From NCBI GenBank assembly GCA_037157565.1, contig JAZHRO010000002.1, positions 33,810,501-33,874,500 of the forward strand: a stretch of 64,000 nt of DNA, given 5' to 3'. The notes under the pieces are model-generated. The model was not told where the DNA came from and did not search any database. It saw only the letters and a program-made list of their open reading frames with translations. The DNA comes from Thalassia testudinum (Eukaryota; Streptophyta; Magnoliopsida; Alismatales; Hydrocharitaceae). Both the position numbers and the translations under genes were made by a program. Of this stretch, positions 44,990 to 57,067 are shown piece after piece (position 1 is the first letter of the stretch; every line of letters starts with the position of its first letter).

Positions 44990-47277
44990 TGATAGCGATT
45001 TCACGCGATTTGTTAAAATACATCGTTGTAACGCGTAAAACCGATCAACTCTTAAATTTATATTCCTAGATAGGGGAGTATCTAGGGTCATCCAAGGAGG
45101 CCAAATGTTTGCAATAGTGATTCTCTTGCTTGGAATACAATCTCAACTTTCTTTTTGGTATTTTTCAATATATCATTTTTTTGTTTTAAATTAAGACAAC
45201 ATGCGGAATGGTGACGGGAAGGTGATTTACACTTCAATTTAAAATACTACTTCTAAGTGGCAAGTGGAGCCTCTCCCTAAGCTCACTCTAGGCAAGTGGA
45301 GGCCTAGAATAATTAGGGAGAGGGAGTGAGGAATGCTAAAAACAAGCAAATAGAAATGCAAACAAGAAATCGCAAAGAAGGCAACTAGATAATTAAAAAA
45401 AAGTGTTTAACAAAAATGCCTAGTAGAGGAATGCTTCTACTACTAGAAAATTGACATAAAGAAAGGAAAACACAAATCCTCTAGATAGATGGTGAAGAAG
45501 AGGGCTTCTTGCTCCAAGGTTGGTGGCTCCCAATCTTGAAAAGAGTCCTTCAACTCCTTCCTTGCAGTGCTCCGCCAAGGTGATGTCCTCCAACGCAAGC
45601 CCTAAGGGGGCATGCCCTAAGATTCTCTCCAAGGGTGGACGTCCACCCTAGGTCCTTCTCCCTTGCCTGGCCGTCCTTCTTGAAGTGGAAGAGTCCTCCT
45701 CCTTGGCGTGGCCCAAGTTGAAGAGAGTGGGGAGAAGAAGGCACCAAAGGAGCTGATGATGTGCCCCTTTAATCTCCTTCTCTACTCCTTCTTCTTGGCC
45801 GTAGGTATGGTGGTTTAGGTAGAAAAATATACTAAGGGAGGATGCCCCCAAATGGTGGTAGGTGGTGGGTTTTTATAGAATAGGAAGGGGGCTAAGGTGT
45901 CCCTTGAAATGGAGGGCCAAGATGGAATGATGGAGGTGGTTAAGGATCCAATGGCCAAGGGTGTTTGGCGCCACCTTAAGAGGCACCAAGGGGGTAGTTA
46001 TGGGGGTTGACACCCCTTGATATTGGCGCCAAAATGGCTTCTAGAAGAGGGTCTAAGTTGGCACCAAGAAGGATTCTAGAAGGGGGGTTAGGTGGATGGC
46101 TAGGATGGCTTATGTGGGTAGGTGTAGGGTGGATTAAGGGCTGAAAGTTGGCGCCACTATAGAGGTGGTTAGGGGTAGTTTTTGGCGCCAACTTAAGTTG
46201 TCTTTTAGTGGAGATAATGGGGTGAAGGGATGGCTAGGAGGTGGCGCCAACTTGAGTAGAGTAGCTAGCTTAAGTAGGCTTAAGTTGGTGAAGCTAGCTA
46301 GGGTTGACTTTGAAGGTGGTGGATGGCCAAGGAGCTGGTTGTTAGCTAAGCTAAGCTAAGCTAAGCTAAGCTAGCTTAGCTAATGGAGGAGTAGAGGAGA
46401 AGGTGTTGGAGCTAGGGTTTGGAGGGAGGAGCTGAGGAGGAGAAGTCTGGAGCTGGAGTTGGAGCTGGCAGCTGCTGAAGAGGCTGGCATGGGGCTACTC
46501 TAGCTGGCTTAGCTTGCTAGTTCTTTGCTAGTTGCTAAGCCAAGCTAAAGTGAGCTAGCTTCTACCAAAGTAAGCTGAGGTGAGCTAGGTCTGGTGCTCC
46601 CGGGGAGAATCAAGCTGGTTGAGGCAGCTAAGGTAGCTTAGCTCAACTGAGTTGAGCTAAGCTGAGTCCCCAGGAGCTGGACTTGAGCTTCCTGAGCTGG
46701 GATGAATTCTTCTTCAGCTGGCTGGAGCTAAGTGGAGCTGGATGTAGCTGGATCTGAGCTGGGGTGAACTCCTGTCAACTTAGCTGAGCTAACTAGAGCT
46801 CCCTGTGGACTAGTGGGAGCTGAGATGAGCTAGACTCAGCTAAGTTGAGCTGGATCTGAGCTGACTTGAGCTAGGGTGAGCTAAGGTGAACTCTCTTGAG
46901 CTGCCATCCAGCTGAGATTGGCTGAATGGAGCTGGGATGAGCTAACCCTAGTTCAAGTAAGCTAGGTTCCAGCTGCGGTGAGCTAGATCAAGCTGAGGTG
47001 AGCTGGATCAAGCTGAGGTGAGCTGGATTAGGCTGAGTTCCAACTAGTCTGGGCTTCTCCTTCACCATTTGCCTTCTTGAGTGCTAGGGTTTTAGGGATC
47101 TATATATCTGTACATCCCTAACACTCACAAAAACATATTAAAAAGATAATAAAAAATGCAATGCATGCCTAACCTATTTTATGCCTAAATGCAGCCCAAA
47201 AACCCGTTTGCAGAGTAAAATCCTAAGAGCTAGGTTTGTTTTAATGCATAAGAATGATGATAAACTGGCATCTATCA
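44990..47277 (-). mobile_element. Solo LTR of the G1 gypsy family
   Basis: On the - strand it runs TGATAGATGCCAGTTTATCA to CGCTATCA, closely matching 5947-8189. TGCTT flanks it at 44985-44989 and 47278-47282. An AGCT block lies at about 46330-47060, TTGGCGCCAA-type sites at about 45963-46240 and a TATA box at 45870-45877 (-). It interrupts the gag-like gene; the reading frame across the target site appears to continue once the LTR and one duplication are discounted. Confidence 0.93.
45870..45877 (-). promoter_or_regulatory. TATA box of G1 solo LTR
   Basis: The - strand reads TATAAAAA, upstream of a CACCA-rich stretch as in the sister LTRs. Confidence 0.6.
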
Positions 47278-47739
47278 TGCTTGTATGGACATTATGGGGG
47301 ACTTGTCCGAGCTCTTCTCGACCGCTTGCATTAGCATTCTTTCTCTAAAGGAGGAGGTGCAAGTGCTTAAGGCAGACCATCGTCCATGAAGGGGTATGAG
47401 AGGGCTCTTGAATAAGAGCGAGTCCACCTGAGCACCTCAATCGATAGCCTGGCCTCTATGTCAGTAAGCCTGGAAAAGGCGGAGGCTACTATGGAGGATT
47501 TGAGGGCTGGCCTCGACAGGGCTTGGCAGCTCACGGAGGAGAGGGGCCAGTGGGTGGCAGAGGTGGAGGAGGCTACAGAACTAGAATTGGATGCGGAGAT
47601 GGTAATGGAGTTTTACGCCTCAGATCTGTCTATGGAGGCGAGCCAGGAGGAAGTCTCGAGGGAGGTCGGGAAGCAGACGCTGGTTGCCATGCTAGCCCTT
47701 ATCATGGGAAGGCACACCTCTTTTGAGTTGTATAACTAG
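47278..47739 (+). pseudogene. Gag-like / plant transposon-like protein, coiled-coil part
   Basis: This continues the gene of 33640-35631; only 44934-44989 lies between the two large insertions. An early piece encodes a SLKEEVQVLKADH-type helix and is followed by a stop near 47390. The frame 47458-47739 encodes VSLEKAEATMEDLRAGLDRA and further Glu/Ala/Leu-rich helix, then MVMEFYASDLSMEASQEEVS, ending at TAG 47737. A coiled coil followed by a short C-terminal block is common in plant transposon-like gag proteins. Frames and stops show decay. Confidence 0.5.
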
Positions 47740-48160
47740 CCTATCGAGCAATTGATGTCAAAAAACACCGTCTAAAAGCTGTTGATCTTATTGTAAAACA
47801 CATGGGGCCGCCCTTGACTAGCCGGCTACTAAAGAGGGGGTAGACCAACTGGAGACTGTCGATCTACTCTCAGGGGTGGTAAGCCTGCTTCACCTTTCAC
47901 TCACTTCTAGAGGGGACATTTTCGGGCCATGGGTGCAGAGTCCCTGAGCCCATTAGCAGTGTTGCCTTTTTCTTTTCCTTTTTTTTTTTTTAGGAGAAAC
48001 TGTACTAGGCAACACCTCTTTTTGAATAAAGAAAGAAAATTTCTATTTTTATTTCTTATGTGTATTTATACATGGTACAATCGTATGTTGCTCACATGCC
48101 AGGTATAGGGCATGTCTTTGCCACCTAGGGTTTGTAATTTGTAGAAATCTCCTAGACTAT
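47740..48160 (+). other. 3' flank of gag-like gene
   Basis: No gene is seen. A T-rich run (47967-47991) and AATAAAGAAAG near 48025 could be 3' untranslated sequence. It ends at the family C LTR start. Confidence 0.4.
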
Positions 48161-50760
48161 TGATGAGTGGCTACTCATCATAGCTAAAAAGCTAAAGTTA
48201 AGCTAGAAACTAGGTTAAACAATATCAAATTAACAAATAAAAAAAGGGTTAAGTGTAGGAATCAAAGAAAAAACCTAAAACCTTAATTCTATGTTAAAAT
48301 TGCATAATTAGGTCATAAAACAAGATATTCTTGAGATAAAGGTCAAATGGTGATCCAAGTGTTAATTGAACACACAAACAAGTTTAAAAGTCCAAATCAA
48401 AAGTACAATTAATTTCTTAAATGTTCAATTAAGCACATATAAAAACTTGAAGGCATTTGGACATCATTAAGGCCTTGAAACTTAGAGTTTACATTTTCTT
48501 CATTAGGTCCTTTATGCATCACATTTTCTTCTTTAGAAAACTTTCCCGGACCTATTTGTAACCTACAGGGACCTCTTTGAAAGACTTAGGGTTCGTTCGG
48601 TTATTATTTCTCACCACTTATGGACCTACCCATAATTTTTCTACCCCTTCGTAAGGGGCCTTTCCCTGCAATTTGCCCGAAAGATCCTGCCACCTGCTGG
48701 CCCCACGCATGCACTGTAGCACACGAAGAACATGGAGAATCTCGGCCGTCCAATCTCCCTTGATTATGATCTATGGCCTGATCTGAATCGAAGCTTCGTG
48801 CAAAGAGGCGCGTGTGCTCACCTAACTCCCCAGATCCCATCCTACGGTTAGATTTCAATTTGGCAGCCCGCGTGCTCCTCTCCTCTCATCCTTGCCGTCG
48901 GTTCTCTCGACGATTATCTTCACCCACACGGTGATCTGAGCCACTGAGATTGCTACTTAAGCACCTCAGTGGTCATGCGCACAAAGGATTGCTCTCTCCT
49001 TCCTTCTTAGCGATCATTCTTCCACTCCAGCAACCCCTCCCCACCAAATCCCTGATTACACAGCCATCGGCTGTGAAATCCTCGACTTCTCTCCGACCTT
49101 CCTCTCTGCTAAGGACCTCATAGCACTTGAGGACGACCTTGAAGCTTCACTAGAAGGCTTTTCCCCTCTGCTGGAGCTAACCTCCCTCCCTTCTTCCTCC
49201 TTAGCCACCGGCTAAGGACCCATAGGTCCCATTCTTCCTGTTAGAATAGTTTTATTGCTTTGTAGTTTAGCTGTAGTAGTAGTTAAGTAGATTAGTAGTA
49301 GAATTAGAGTAAATTTTAGTGATTAATTTATTGTTCTGTTAGTTTAGCAGTAGGAGTAGAATTAGAGTAAATCCCTCCTTTCACCTCCTCTGATCATTCC
49401 AAATCAGAGGGGATGGTTTCACACAGCCACTGATCATGAATTTTCTCCCTCTTCATGTTTTCCATATCGCTTCTGATTCCTGCGATTTATTTCTCGCAAT
49501 TCACCCACTCATTATACCTAATATTAGATCTGATTCTTTTCTAATCTCAGATCTGAAATTAGCGTCAAAGATCATATTAGGGGCTTCTCACTCATTCCAC
49601 TTTTCTCACAAAAGCCCCTGATCTAAGCTTAAAAGAGAACTGGTTTGCTAGATTGGTTTTGAATTTGGATTGTAATGAATTTTAATCATTTGAGCCTTGA
49701 ACATTTGATCTAGCAGACTGAGGATTTTGATTGTGATTCACTGATTGGCAAGGAATCTGAGGTGATTTTGAAGTCAAAATTCACCTTAGAAGAGCCATGA
49801 TCTGATATGAATTTTCGTGAGGTTTTAAATGTCTTGAATGCATGGTTGAGCCAATGAAAATCACTTAGTTGATTTGAGACTCTACCTTGCAACTTCTAGT
49901 TGATTTTGAGGAGTAAATTTGATTTACTAACCTAAGGAATTCTTCATATTCCTTAAGGTTCCAGAGTTCTGGGATTGGGGTGTATGATTTAATTTGACTG
50001 ATTTAATTCTTTCTACATGCTGTCTATAGCATTAGAAAGATTTAGATCAGCTTCTCTTTTAATTCTGATTTGATCAGATGCTACTGACAAGGGATCTTGG
50101 TCTTGATTTGTATTCCTGAGTGGTTTTTTTATGAATTGAAACCCTTACCAGATTGTGTGAGGGAATTTCTGATTTTTGTTTTATGTGTTTAAATCCTAGA
50201 CTTATAGCAAACTACTACAGAAGCAGCTACATTCCCCTCCTTAATTCCAGCTAAGTGCTCCCTGGATTAACCCTTTTGAATTCCTTACCAAGCTGTCCAT
50301 AATCTGATCTGGGATATAAAGGGTTAAATCAGGAGATACATGTTGGAATTAACCCCTTTTTCCTTTGTAAACCTATTCCTCTTTAGATGAGTTAACTGCA
50401 GCAGCAGTTAAGATGTCTGAAGAAGGATTTGGTTTGAAGAATGGGTCAAAGTTAGCAGCCTCTACTGGTATCTACTACGACAGATGTTAGCTTCTTTCTG
50501 CTATTTTAGTAGAAGTCCTATGTCTGAATAAACCCTATAGACAGTAGCTTAGGTTTAGTTTTGTTAAAATAGTTGACTGATGTATAATGTTGTGTTAACT
50601 TGTATACAAGCTTTCCTGTATTGCAATTGACTTTTAACATCCTTTGAATGCTTGTAATGATTTTTTTAAATCCTTTATTAGCTAACTATTAAGTCAAACT
50701 GTCCATTAAGTGAAATTAATTGAAATTTATCTTGATTTGCATGCTTAATTGCATATATCT
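48161..50760 (+). mobile_element. LTR family C copy, right border uncertain
   Basis: It starts TGATGAGT-GGCT-ACTCATCA, a perfect 8-base terminal hairpin, and matches 16647-19230 in inverted orientation over about 2.6 kb. The matched region ends near 50760, because the other copy is cut there; the true border may be farther right. No coding domain is seen. ACTAT precedes the start; an ACA-ACTAT at about 51334-51340 is one possible right border, but that could be chance. Confidence 0.6.
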
Positions 50761-53373
50761 TTTCCATATCTCATACTGAATTTGTTCAAGGCAGTTCACT
50801 GCCTTTTAGACTCCTAGGTTTCATCCTAAGCCTTTAGGACACATTAGACAACCTTTAAAAGGCCTAGAATGTGTGAATTTTGGATTTAAATAAAAAGTAT
50901 AAAAAAATCTAAAAAAATAAAATAAACCTATCTGGTTGTAGCATAAGTATTTCTTTACACCTGTACCAAGTTTCATGGTAATCATAGCCTTCAACTTGGT
51001 ATAATTTGCCAGTCGACAGTTTTGTGTAACATGAAATTAAATAAAATGAACTAAAGTTGAAAAGAACAAAAAATAATTCTTTCTCCTCATCTACCTCTTC
51101 CCTTCACATCTCTTATCTCTAACACATATATAGAAACAATAAAAAGTGAAAAAGTCTAAAAATACTAAAAATCCTTTATATAATATGTAGATAGGCATAT
51201 ATTTAAGCTATTTAATAATACTACTAGCTATAATGTAAATTACACATAGTTATAATATAAATAACTAATGCATATATTGTAGTATATAAGTTAAGTATTT
51301 AAGTTAGATTATACTCTATATATCTTAATTATACAACTATTAGTTAATTAAACTAATGTATAGGTACAATAATCTATATAAAGTAATAAGCACTATAAAT
51401 AACCTTACTAAGTTATAATACTATATATAAGTATTATATCTAAATAATAAACATACTAAACCTGGTACCTTAATTTAATTATACATATAGAATAAATAAT
51501 TGATTTATTAAGTTAATAGTTAAGTTATTAGATTAAATTAAAATAAATTAGTGGATTAAGTTAAAACTAAGTTAATTTATACTGTATATGTATACTACTG
51601 TATTTTAAGTAAACATAATTTAAGTATATTTATAATGTATACACTATTTAAATTTAATTTACAAAGAAAACAATCCAAAAAGTTGCTATTTAAATGTAAA
51701 TACAATAGAAATTAAACCTGTAAAATACAATAAAAATGTTTATAAAATATTTAGACATGTATACTAACTCTGTATAAGGTCAATTAGACCATATAATAAC
51801 TAATTTATACATAATTAAGGAACAAAACCTAAAATTAAGTATGTATAAACTGTTTACTTTAGCTAATTTATTCATACAATAAATATAATTAAAATTTCAA
51901 ATTAATTGTACAATTGCATAGTACTATATAAATACTTTATTTTCACATAATTTATTTTTAATATCTAATAAATTATGGCCCTCGAATTGAGGGCCAAAAT
52001 CGTGAATTCTGCACAGCCGCACCTGATTTCCAATGCTACGCAAGCGCCTGATTAGTCCAACATCGTGGGTGGGCGAGCACGCAGAGCGCTTTAAGTTATT
52101 TTTTTCATATGGGATGATCAATCATCATGGGTGTCGGACACCCAAACAACTGAACATCCCATATGATTCTGAGCATATATTGAGCATTTGTGTGCAGGGC
52201 TGGGGGTCTGTGATTGTGTGGGCTTGGTTAAGCCTAAATCTGAGCATGAAAATGTAATTAAGCAGCTTAATTAAGAAAGTAGGGTGCGCTTAGTAGAGGT
52301 CTGGTCCCACCCAATCTTTGGGTGTTGTGTATCCCTCGAAAAGCATGCCCGCAAATTAAACAAATTTTTGATTAAAAGCCCTAATGACACTGTTAAAACG
52401 CCTAAGTGTTAAATGCCTAAGTGTTACTGAGAACATAAGAAGAGTGAAAGAGAGAAGAGAAGTATGTATATGTATAATATATAACAGAGACCCGTATAAA
52501 TGGTATTTATAAATAAATATGTATAAGACAAATAAAGTATATATGTATACGTAGTATAGCTATTTACATATTTATATATAACTTCATACTTTTACTAACA
52601 AAATAAAATATCACTGTAGGTGAAATAACTGTCGCTTTTGACCCTGGTTCCTTCTTACAGTTTGTATATAGTTTTTCTAGGGTCCAGCGACGTTTATATC
52701 TATTGCTATAGCTATTATATGTGTTACTGTATATGTCAGTATATTAAGTTAAGTTAGTATGCTATGTAATATTAGTTAGTAGTATATATTTATGTAAGTA
52801 TTAGTAATATAACTTATAAATAGATAATATAGAATATACCTATGTATTATTTGATGCTTGTTTGTAAGTAGATTTTTGCAAGCATTTTCATTGACTCTTT
52901 TTGTACATAATGGAACCCTTAATTCATTCTTTATAGATTCATTTATTCATTATTGATTGTATATAAAATTAATCATTTTTGGAATTAAAGAATAATTTTG
53001 GACTTAGAGAGTGATGTATATCAATAACTGCCTCCCAGTGAATGACCTAGAATAAACCAGTAAAAATTAGATAATTAAATAAAATGGTTGTGATAACGAT
53101 TTGTATTTCCTACATTTACTACAACAACATCAATTCACAATCATCACTGACCATTAGTGTATAGTGAGAATTACCCTCCACCATCCACAATCATTAACTA
53201 TCTACAGAAATTTTATAACGTCCTTCCCCGTGTGGGTCTAGCTTCCTGCCTAACAGACTTGGCATGGAGACTTTACACTTGCATAGGACTAAGTCTCCTT
53301 GAGAGAGCGTCCATTTGTGCATCCGCTTATTCTAGGAGGCTATGATGGCTTCTTTGTGTTTGAGTGCTATTTC
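50761..53373. other. Very AT-rich region without genes
   Basis: 51130-51960 and 52400-53000 are dominated by TATA, ATAAT and TTAAGTTA runs. Between them, 51975-52350 is a more balanced island with hairpins (GGCCCTC-GAATT-GAGGGCC near 51976; GGGTGTC-G-GACACCC near 52129, within CATATGGGATG/CATCCCATATG arms). I see no coding sequence. It may be the rest of the family C element or a separate small element. Confidence 0.45.
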
Positions 53374-55945
53374 TGATGCCTTATTATCTCGAAAGTGCAT
53401 GATTTGTAAAAACGGGTTTTTAAGCCGTTGCAACACGTAGTTTGGATTGCTTTTAAATTTATAAACTCCGAGTACTTGGGTAAGTATTTAGGTCATTCCA
53501 AGAGTGGTAGGATTGCTTTTTAGTCAAAGTCTCTCACTTGATATAAGGAAAAAAAAACAACTTCCTTTTCTTTGGTTTTCAAATATGTATTTTTTTTAGG
53601 GTTTTGAATAAGGCAAACAAATGAGAAGAGAAAGTTGGAAATCGAAACTATAGTAATGGTAATTCAACAAGTGCCTTACTTGTCCAACTCACCCTAAGCA
53701 CAGAACACCTAGTGTAATGAAGAAGTAAGTCACAAACAATCACAAGCTTTTAAACAGTAGAGGAATGCTTCTTAATTCAAAGGGTTCTACAATAAGGTTG
53801 GAGAACTCACAAGTGAAAGGAATTTCCACTTGTAATCTCCAACCAAAATGAAATGAAGCACTAACTACTATGCAAATAAACAACAAAAATATAGGGGAAA
53901 GCTTAAGAAGAAAATGTTGATGATGATGATGTTGCCCAGAATGCCTGCTTCAATCCTGGTCGCCCTAGGATCAAAAGGGATTCTTCCATCCTTCCTTGAC
54001 ATCCTCCTTATGGCAAACCCTAAGTGGGTGTGCCTCTCCCTCCTAGAGTGGATGCTCTCCACTCCAAGAAATCCTCCCTAGGGTGGAATGGTCCACCCTT
54101 GAATTCTCCTCCTCTGGATGTCCTCCTTGCCTGGCCTTCCTCCTTGGTTTGGTGGTGACACAAGGAAGAAGAAGAAAAACTTGAAGCCACTAAGGAGACA
54201 CCCTGTCTTCTTGATCTTCTTCCTTCTCTCCTTCCTTCCTTGGCCGTAGGCTATAAGGTAGAATATAGGTGGAAAAATAATGCAACCAAGGATAGGGGAA
54301 ATGTGATGGTTATAGGTCATTTTATAGAGTGGAGGGGGGTAGGTTAGGATAGGATTAGATGGATGGTTATGATGGGATCTTAGAGGGTGGCTATTGATCC
54401 TTGGGCTAGGGTTCTTTGTCACCAAGTGAGGAGGTATGTAGGTGGTGGTTGTGGTGGTGGTTAAGCACCAAAAATGGTGCCAACTATAGGAGGATTAAGG
54501 GGGCTTGGTGGTTGGCGTGAAGTATGGAGGGCTAGGATAGGCTTGTGAGGTGGTGGTTGATATATCCTAGGGTTGATAGGTGTTGGCGCCAAAGGAGAGG
54601 GTGTATGGAGTGGTGGTTGTAGGTGGGTTAAGTATGTTGGCGCCAACCCTTTGTAGGTTAAGGGTTAGCATGGAGGGTAGATGGATGGATAGGATTAGAT
54701 AAGGGAGGTGGTTAGGTGATCTAGTGGTTAGGGTTTCTTGCTGCCAAGTTGAAGGGGTATGGGTAGGTTGTTTTAGCGTTTAGTGAGGGTGGTTAAGGGG
54801 TGTTAAGTTGGCGCCAAGGTGGCCTCCTAGAAGAGGGTGATGTGTAGGGTGGTGATTGGTCTTCAAGTTGGCACCAACTTTGAAGGGTTGTGGAGGTGTT
54901 TTTGGCACCAACTTGAAGTGGGTTAAGGTGGTGGTTTTGGAGGGAAAATTAGGTGGCCTTTCATGGTGGTGGTGTGAAGGGTCATGAAGGTAGGTGGCAC
55001 CAACTAGGAGTGGATTGGTTAGCTTGTTTAGGTGGTGGACTTGGAGTAGTGGTGGGTGAAGTTAGGTTAGGGTTTAGATGGATGGCAGTGGAGGTGGAGC
55101 TGATTTTGAGCTTAGCTAAGCTAGCTTAACTAATGCCTAAGTAGAAGAAGAGGTAAGAAGGATTAGGGTTTAGGGAGGAGGTGCTAAGGGAGTAGCCTTG
55201 AGCTACCCTGAAGCTTGTGGGAGCTATCATCAGCTGCAGAAGTCCTTGTAGGACCTTAGGTACTCTACTTTAGCTAGCTAGTTCTTTCCTAGCTACTAAA
55301 TTGAGTAGGTTGAGCTAAGTTGAGCTAGTATCAACTATTCTAGAGCTGGCTGTGGACTTCTCTGCTGACCTAGCTTAGCTAGCTAAAAACTAGTAGCTAA
55401 GCTAAGTTGATTGGAGCTCCTGTGAGCTAAGAGGAGCTAGGTGGAGCTGGACTGAGCTGTGCTGGAGTTGGAATGAACTTGTGTCAACTCAGTTGAGCTA
55501 GCTAAGGCTCCTAGTGAACTGTTTAGAGCTAAGATGAGCTAGACTCAACCAAGTTGAGTTGGATTTGAGCTGAGTTGAGGTAGGTTTAGCTAAGTTGAGC
55601 TACCTTGAGCTACTATTCAGCTAAGATGAGCTAAATGGAGTTGGAAGGAGCTAAACTTAACCAATGTGAGCTAATATCCAACTGAGATGAGCTGGATCTA
55701 GCTAGGGTTTAGCTGATATGATCTTCTTCTTCACTTTCTTCCTTCTCGAGTGCTAGGGTTTTAAAGGTTTGAACATCTGTTTAACCTACACTCAAGTAAA
55801 GACGTCAAAAACACAAAAAAGAATGCAGTGCATGCCGAACCTAATTTATGCCTAAATGCAACCCAGAAACCCATTTGCGGAGTCAAAATCCTAAGAGCTA
55901 GGTTTGTTTTAGGGAATAAGAATGATGATAAACTTACATTTATCA
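53374..55945 (-). mobile_element. 3' LTR of a second G1-type gypsy element
   Basis: On the - strand it starts TGATAAATGTAAGTTTATCA at 55945, directly after a polypurine tract, and ends near 53374 at CATCA. It has the AGCT block (55080-55720), TTGGCGCCAA-type sites (54475-55000) and a TATA box at 54320-54326 (-). It is more diverged than the LTRs at 5947 and 44990. The 53374 end was set by similarity only. Confidence 0.8.
54320..54326 (-). promoter_or_regulatory. TATA box of second G1-type LTR
   Basis: The - strand reads TATAAAA followed by TGACC, equivalent to 7283-7290. Confidence 0.55.
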
Positions 55946-55982
55946 CACCCCCAAGCTTATCTTTTGCTAGTCTCTTAGCAAA
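55946..55982 (-). promoter_or_regulatory. 3' polypurine tract with hairpin, second G1-type element
   Basis: On the - strand: TTTGCTAAGAGACTAGCAAA arms, then AGATAAGCTTGGGGGTG, then TGATAAAT. It is almost the same as 5909-5946. Confidence 0.78.
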
Positions 55983-57067
55983 TATTTAATTTTTACAAAA
56001 TGAATTTTTAGGCAAGGCTAATTTTTTTTTAAACTTTTGAGGAGAAAGAGATTACAGGACCTTGGTTGATCCAAACACGGGAGGTACGGGATTTGTTAAA
56101 GATAAACATCGGGATTTATTTTTGGATCCAAATATTAGATGAATCAGGATCAATATACCCTCCAAAAATTCACAGATTAACCCCTTGTTAATTCAGATGA
56201 TTCAAAATTTTTGTATTTAGGATTTTTCTAGCTCTTGAATCTGATTCGCAACTTGCAAAAACCTTTAAAACCTTAAGCATGTGCCTGTGAAAAGCCAACA
56301 TTTATAAGGGCATGTTTTTGGTTTAAAACCCTTTTTTTCTCTCTCCCCCATGCTTATTTTTAGCTTAGTCTTACAGCAACGTATCGGGATCATCATTCTT
56401 ATTACCCATCCTCAAGGGGGCTCTGGCACCAGTACTTTGAGGTAGCATTGTTCATGAGACCACCCAGGAGCTCACAATCCCAAAACACAATGTGGTGTAA
56501 AGGGGCACTTCAAGCAAACTCAAGCTCTTGCTCTGACACTATAGGGAGATCACTGCCCAAGACACTTGAGCTGCAAAGATGCGCTTTAATGCTCCATCTA
56601 AAGATATGAAATATAGATATAAAGCAGCGTTGAGGCGGTAACATGTTGACATTAAGTCCTCAAAGGAGGCATTTTCCTCCTTCTCGACGGTGGGAACTCA
56701 AACCAATGATCTACTTCAGACTTTTACTAAGGCCAAACAAGGGGGTTTTTCTAAATTTTAATTGTTTTTAGGTGTTGGCTTGTGTGTGAATTTTGACACA
56801 AGAAATTTTGCATGAGATGCAAGTTTTTGAATTAGAAACTAAGCCAGATACTTTCCATGTTATAAAAAAGGATCAAGTCATCTGAACTAACATGAGTTCA
56901 GGTGGAATTTTAGAGAAGGATATTTGATCTAGTCTATAGGTAGACCCTAAAATTCTAATGATCGGATCCACATCCTTATCCCTAATTTGATAAAGATAAA
57001 ATCCCATTGTACCAAAATTGAATGTTCAACGTTAGTCCCAATTTCAAAATTTTCCTCAAAAAGTTTT
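55983..57067 (-). other. 3' noncoding region of the second G1-type element
   Basis: Reverse-orientation match of about 4830-5908, including the block near 56390-56720. It stops at 57067, where the A2 LTR begins inside a AAAAACTTTTTGAGGA context also present near 4830. The pol part of this element would lie beyond the window. Confidence 0.78.

Noticed and set aside
51334..51340. ACTAT as right target duplication of the family C LTR
   Set aside because: A five-base match in AT-rich DNA is easily chance, and sequence on both sides is similarly AT-rich. Kept only as a possibility.
53157..53345. 62-residue frame in the flank of the second G1-type LTR
   Set aside because: Short, unsupported by motifs or neighbours.
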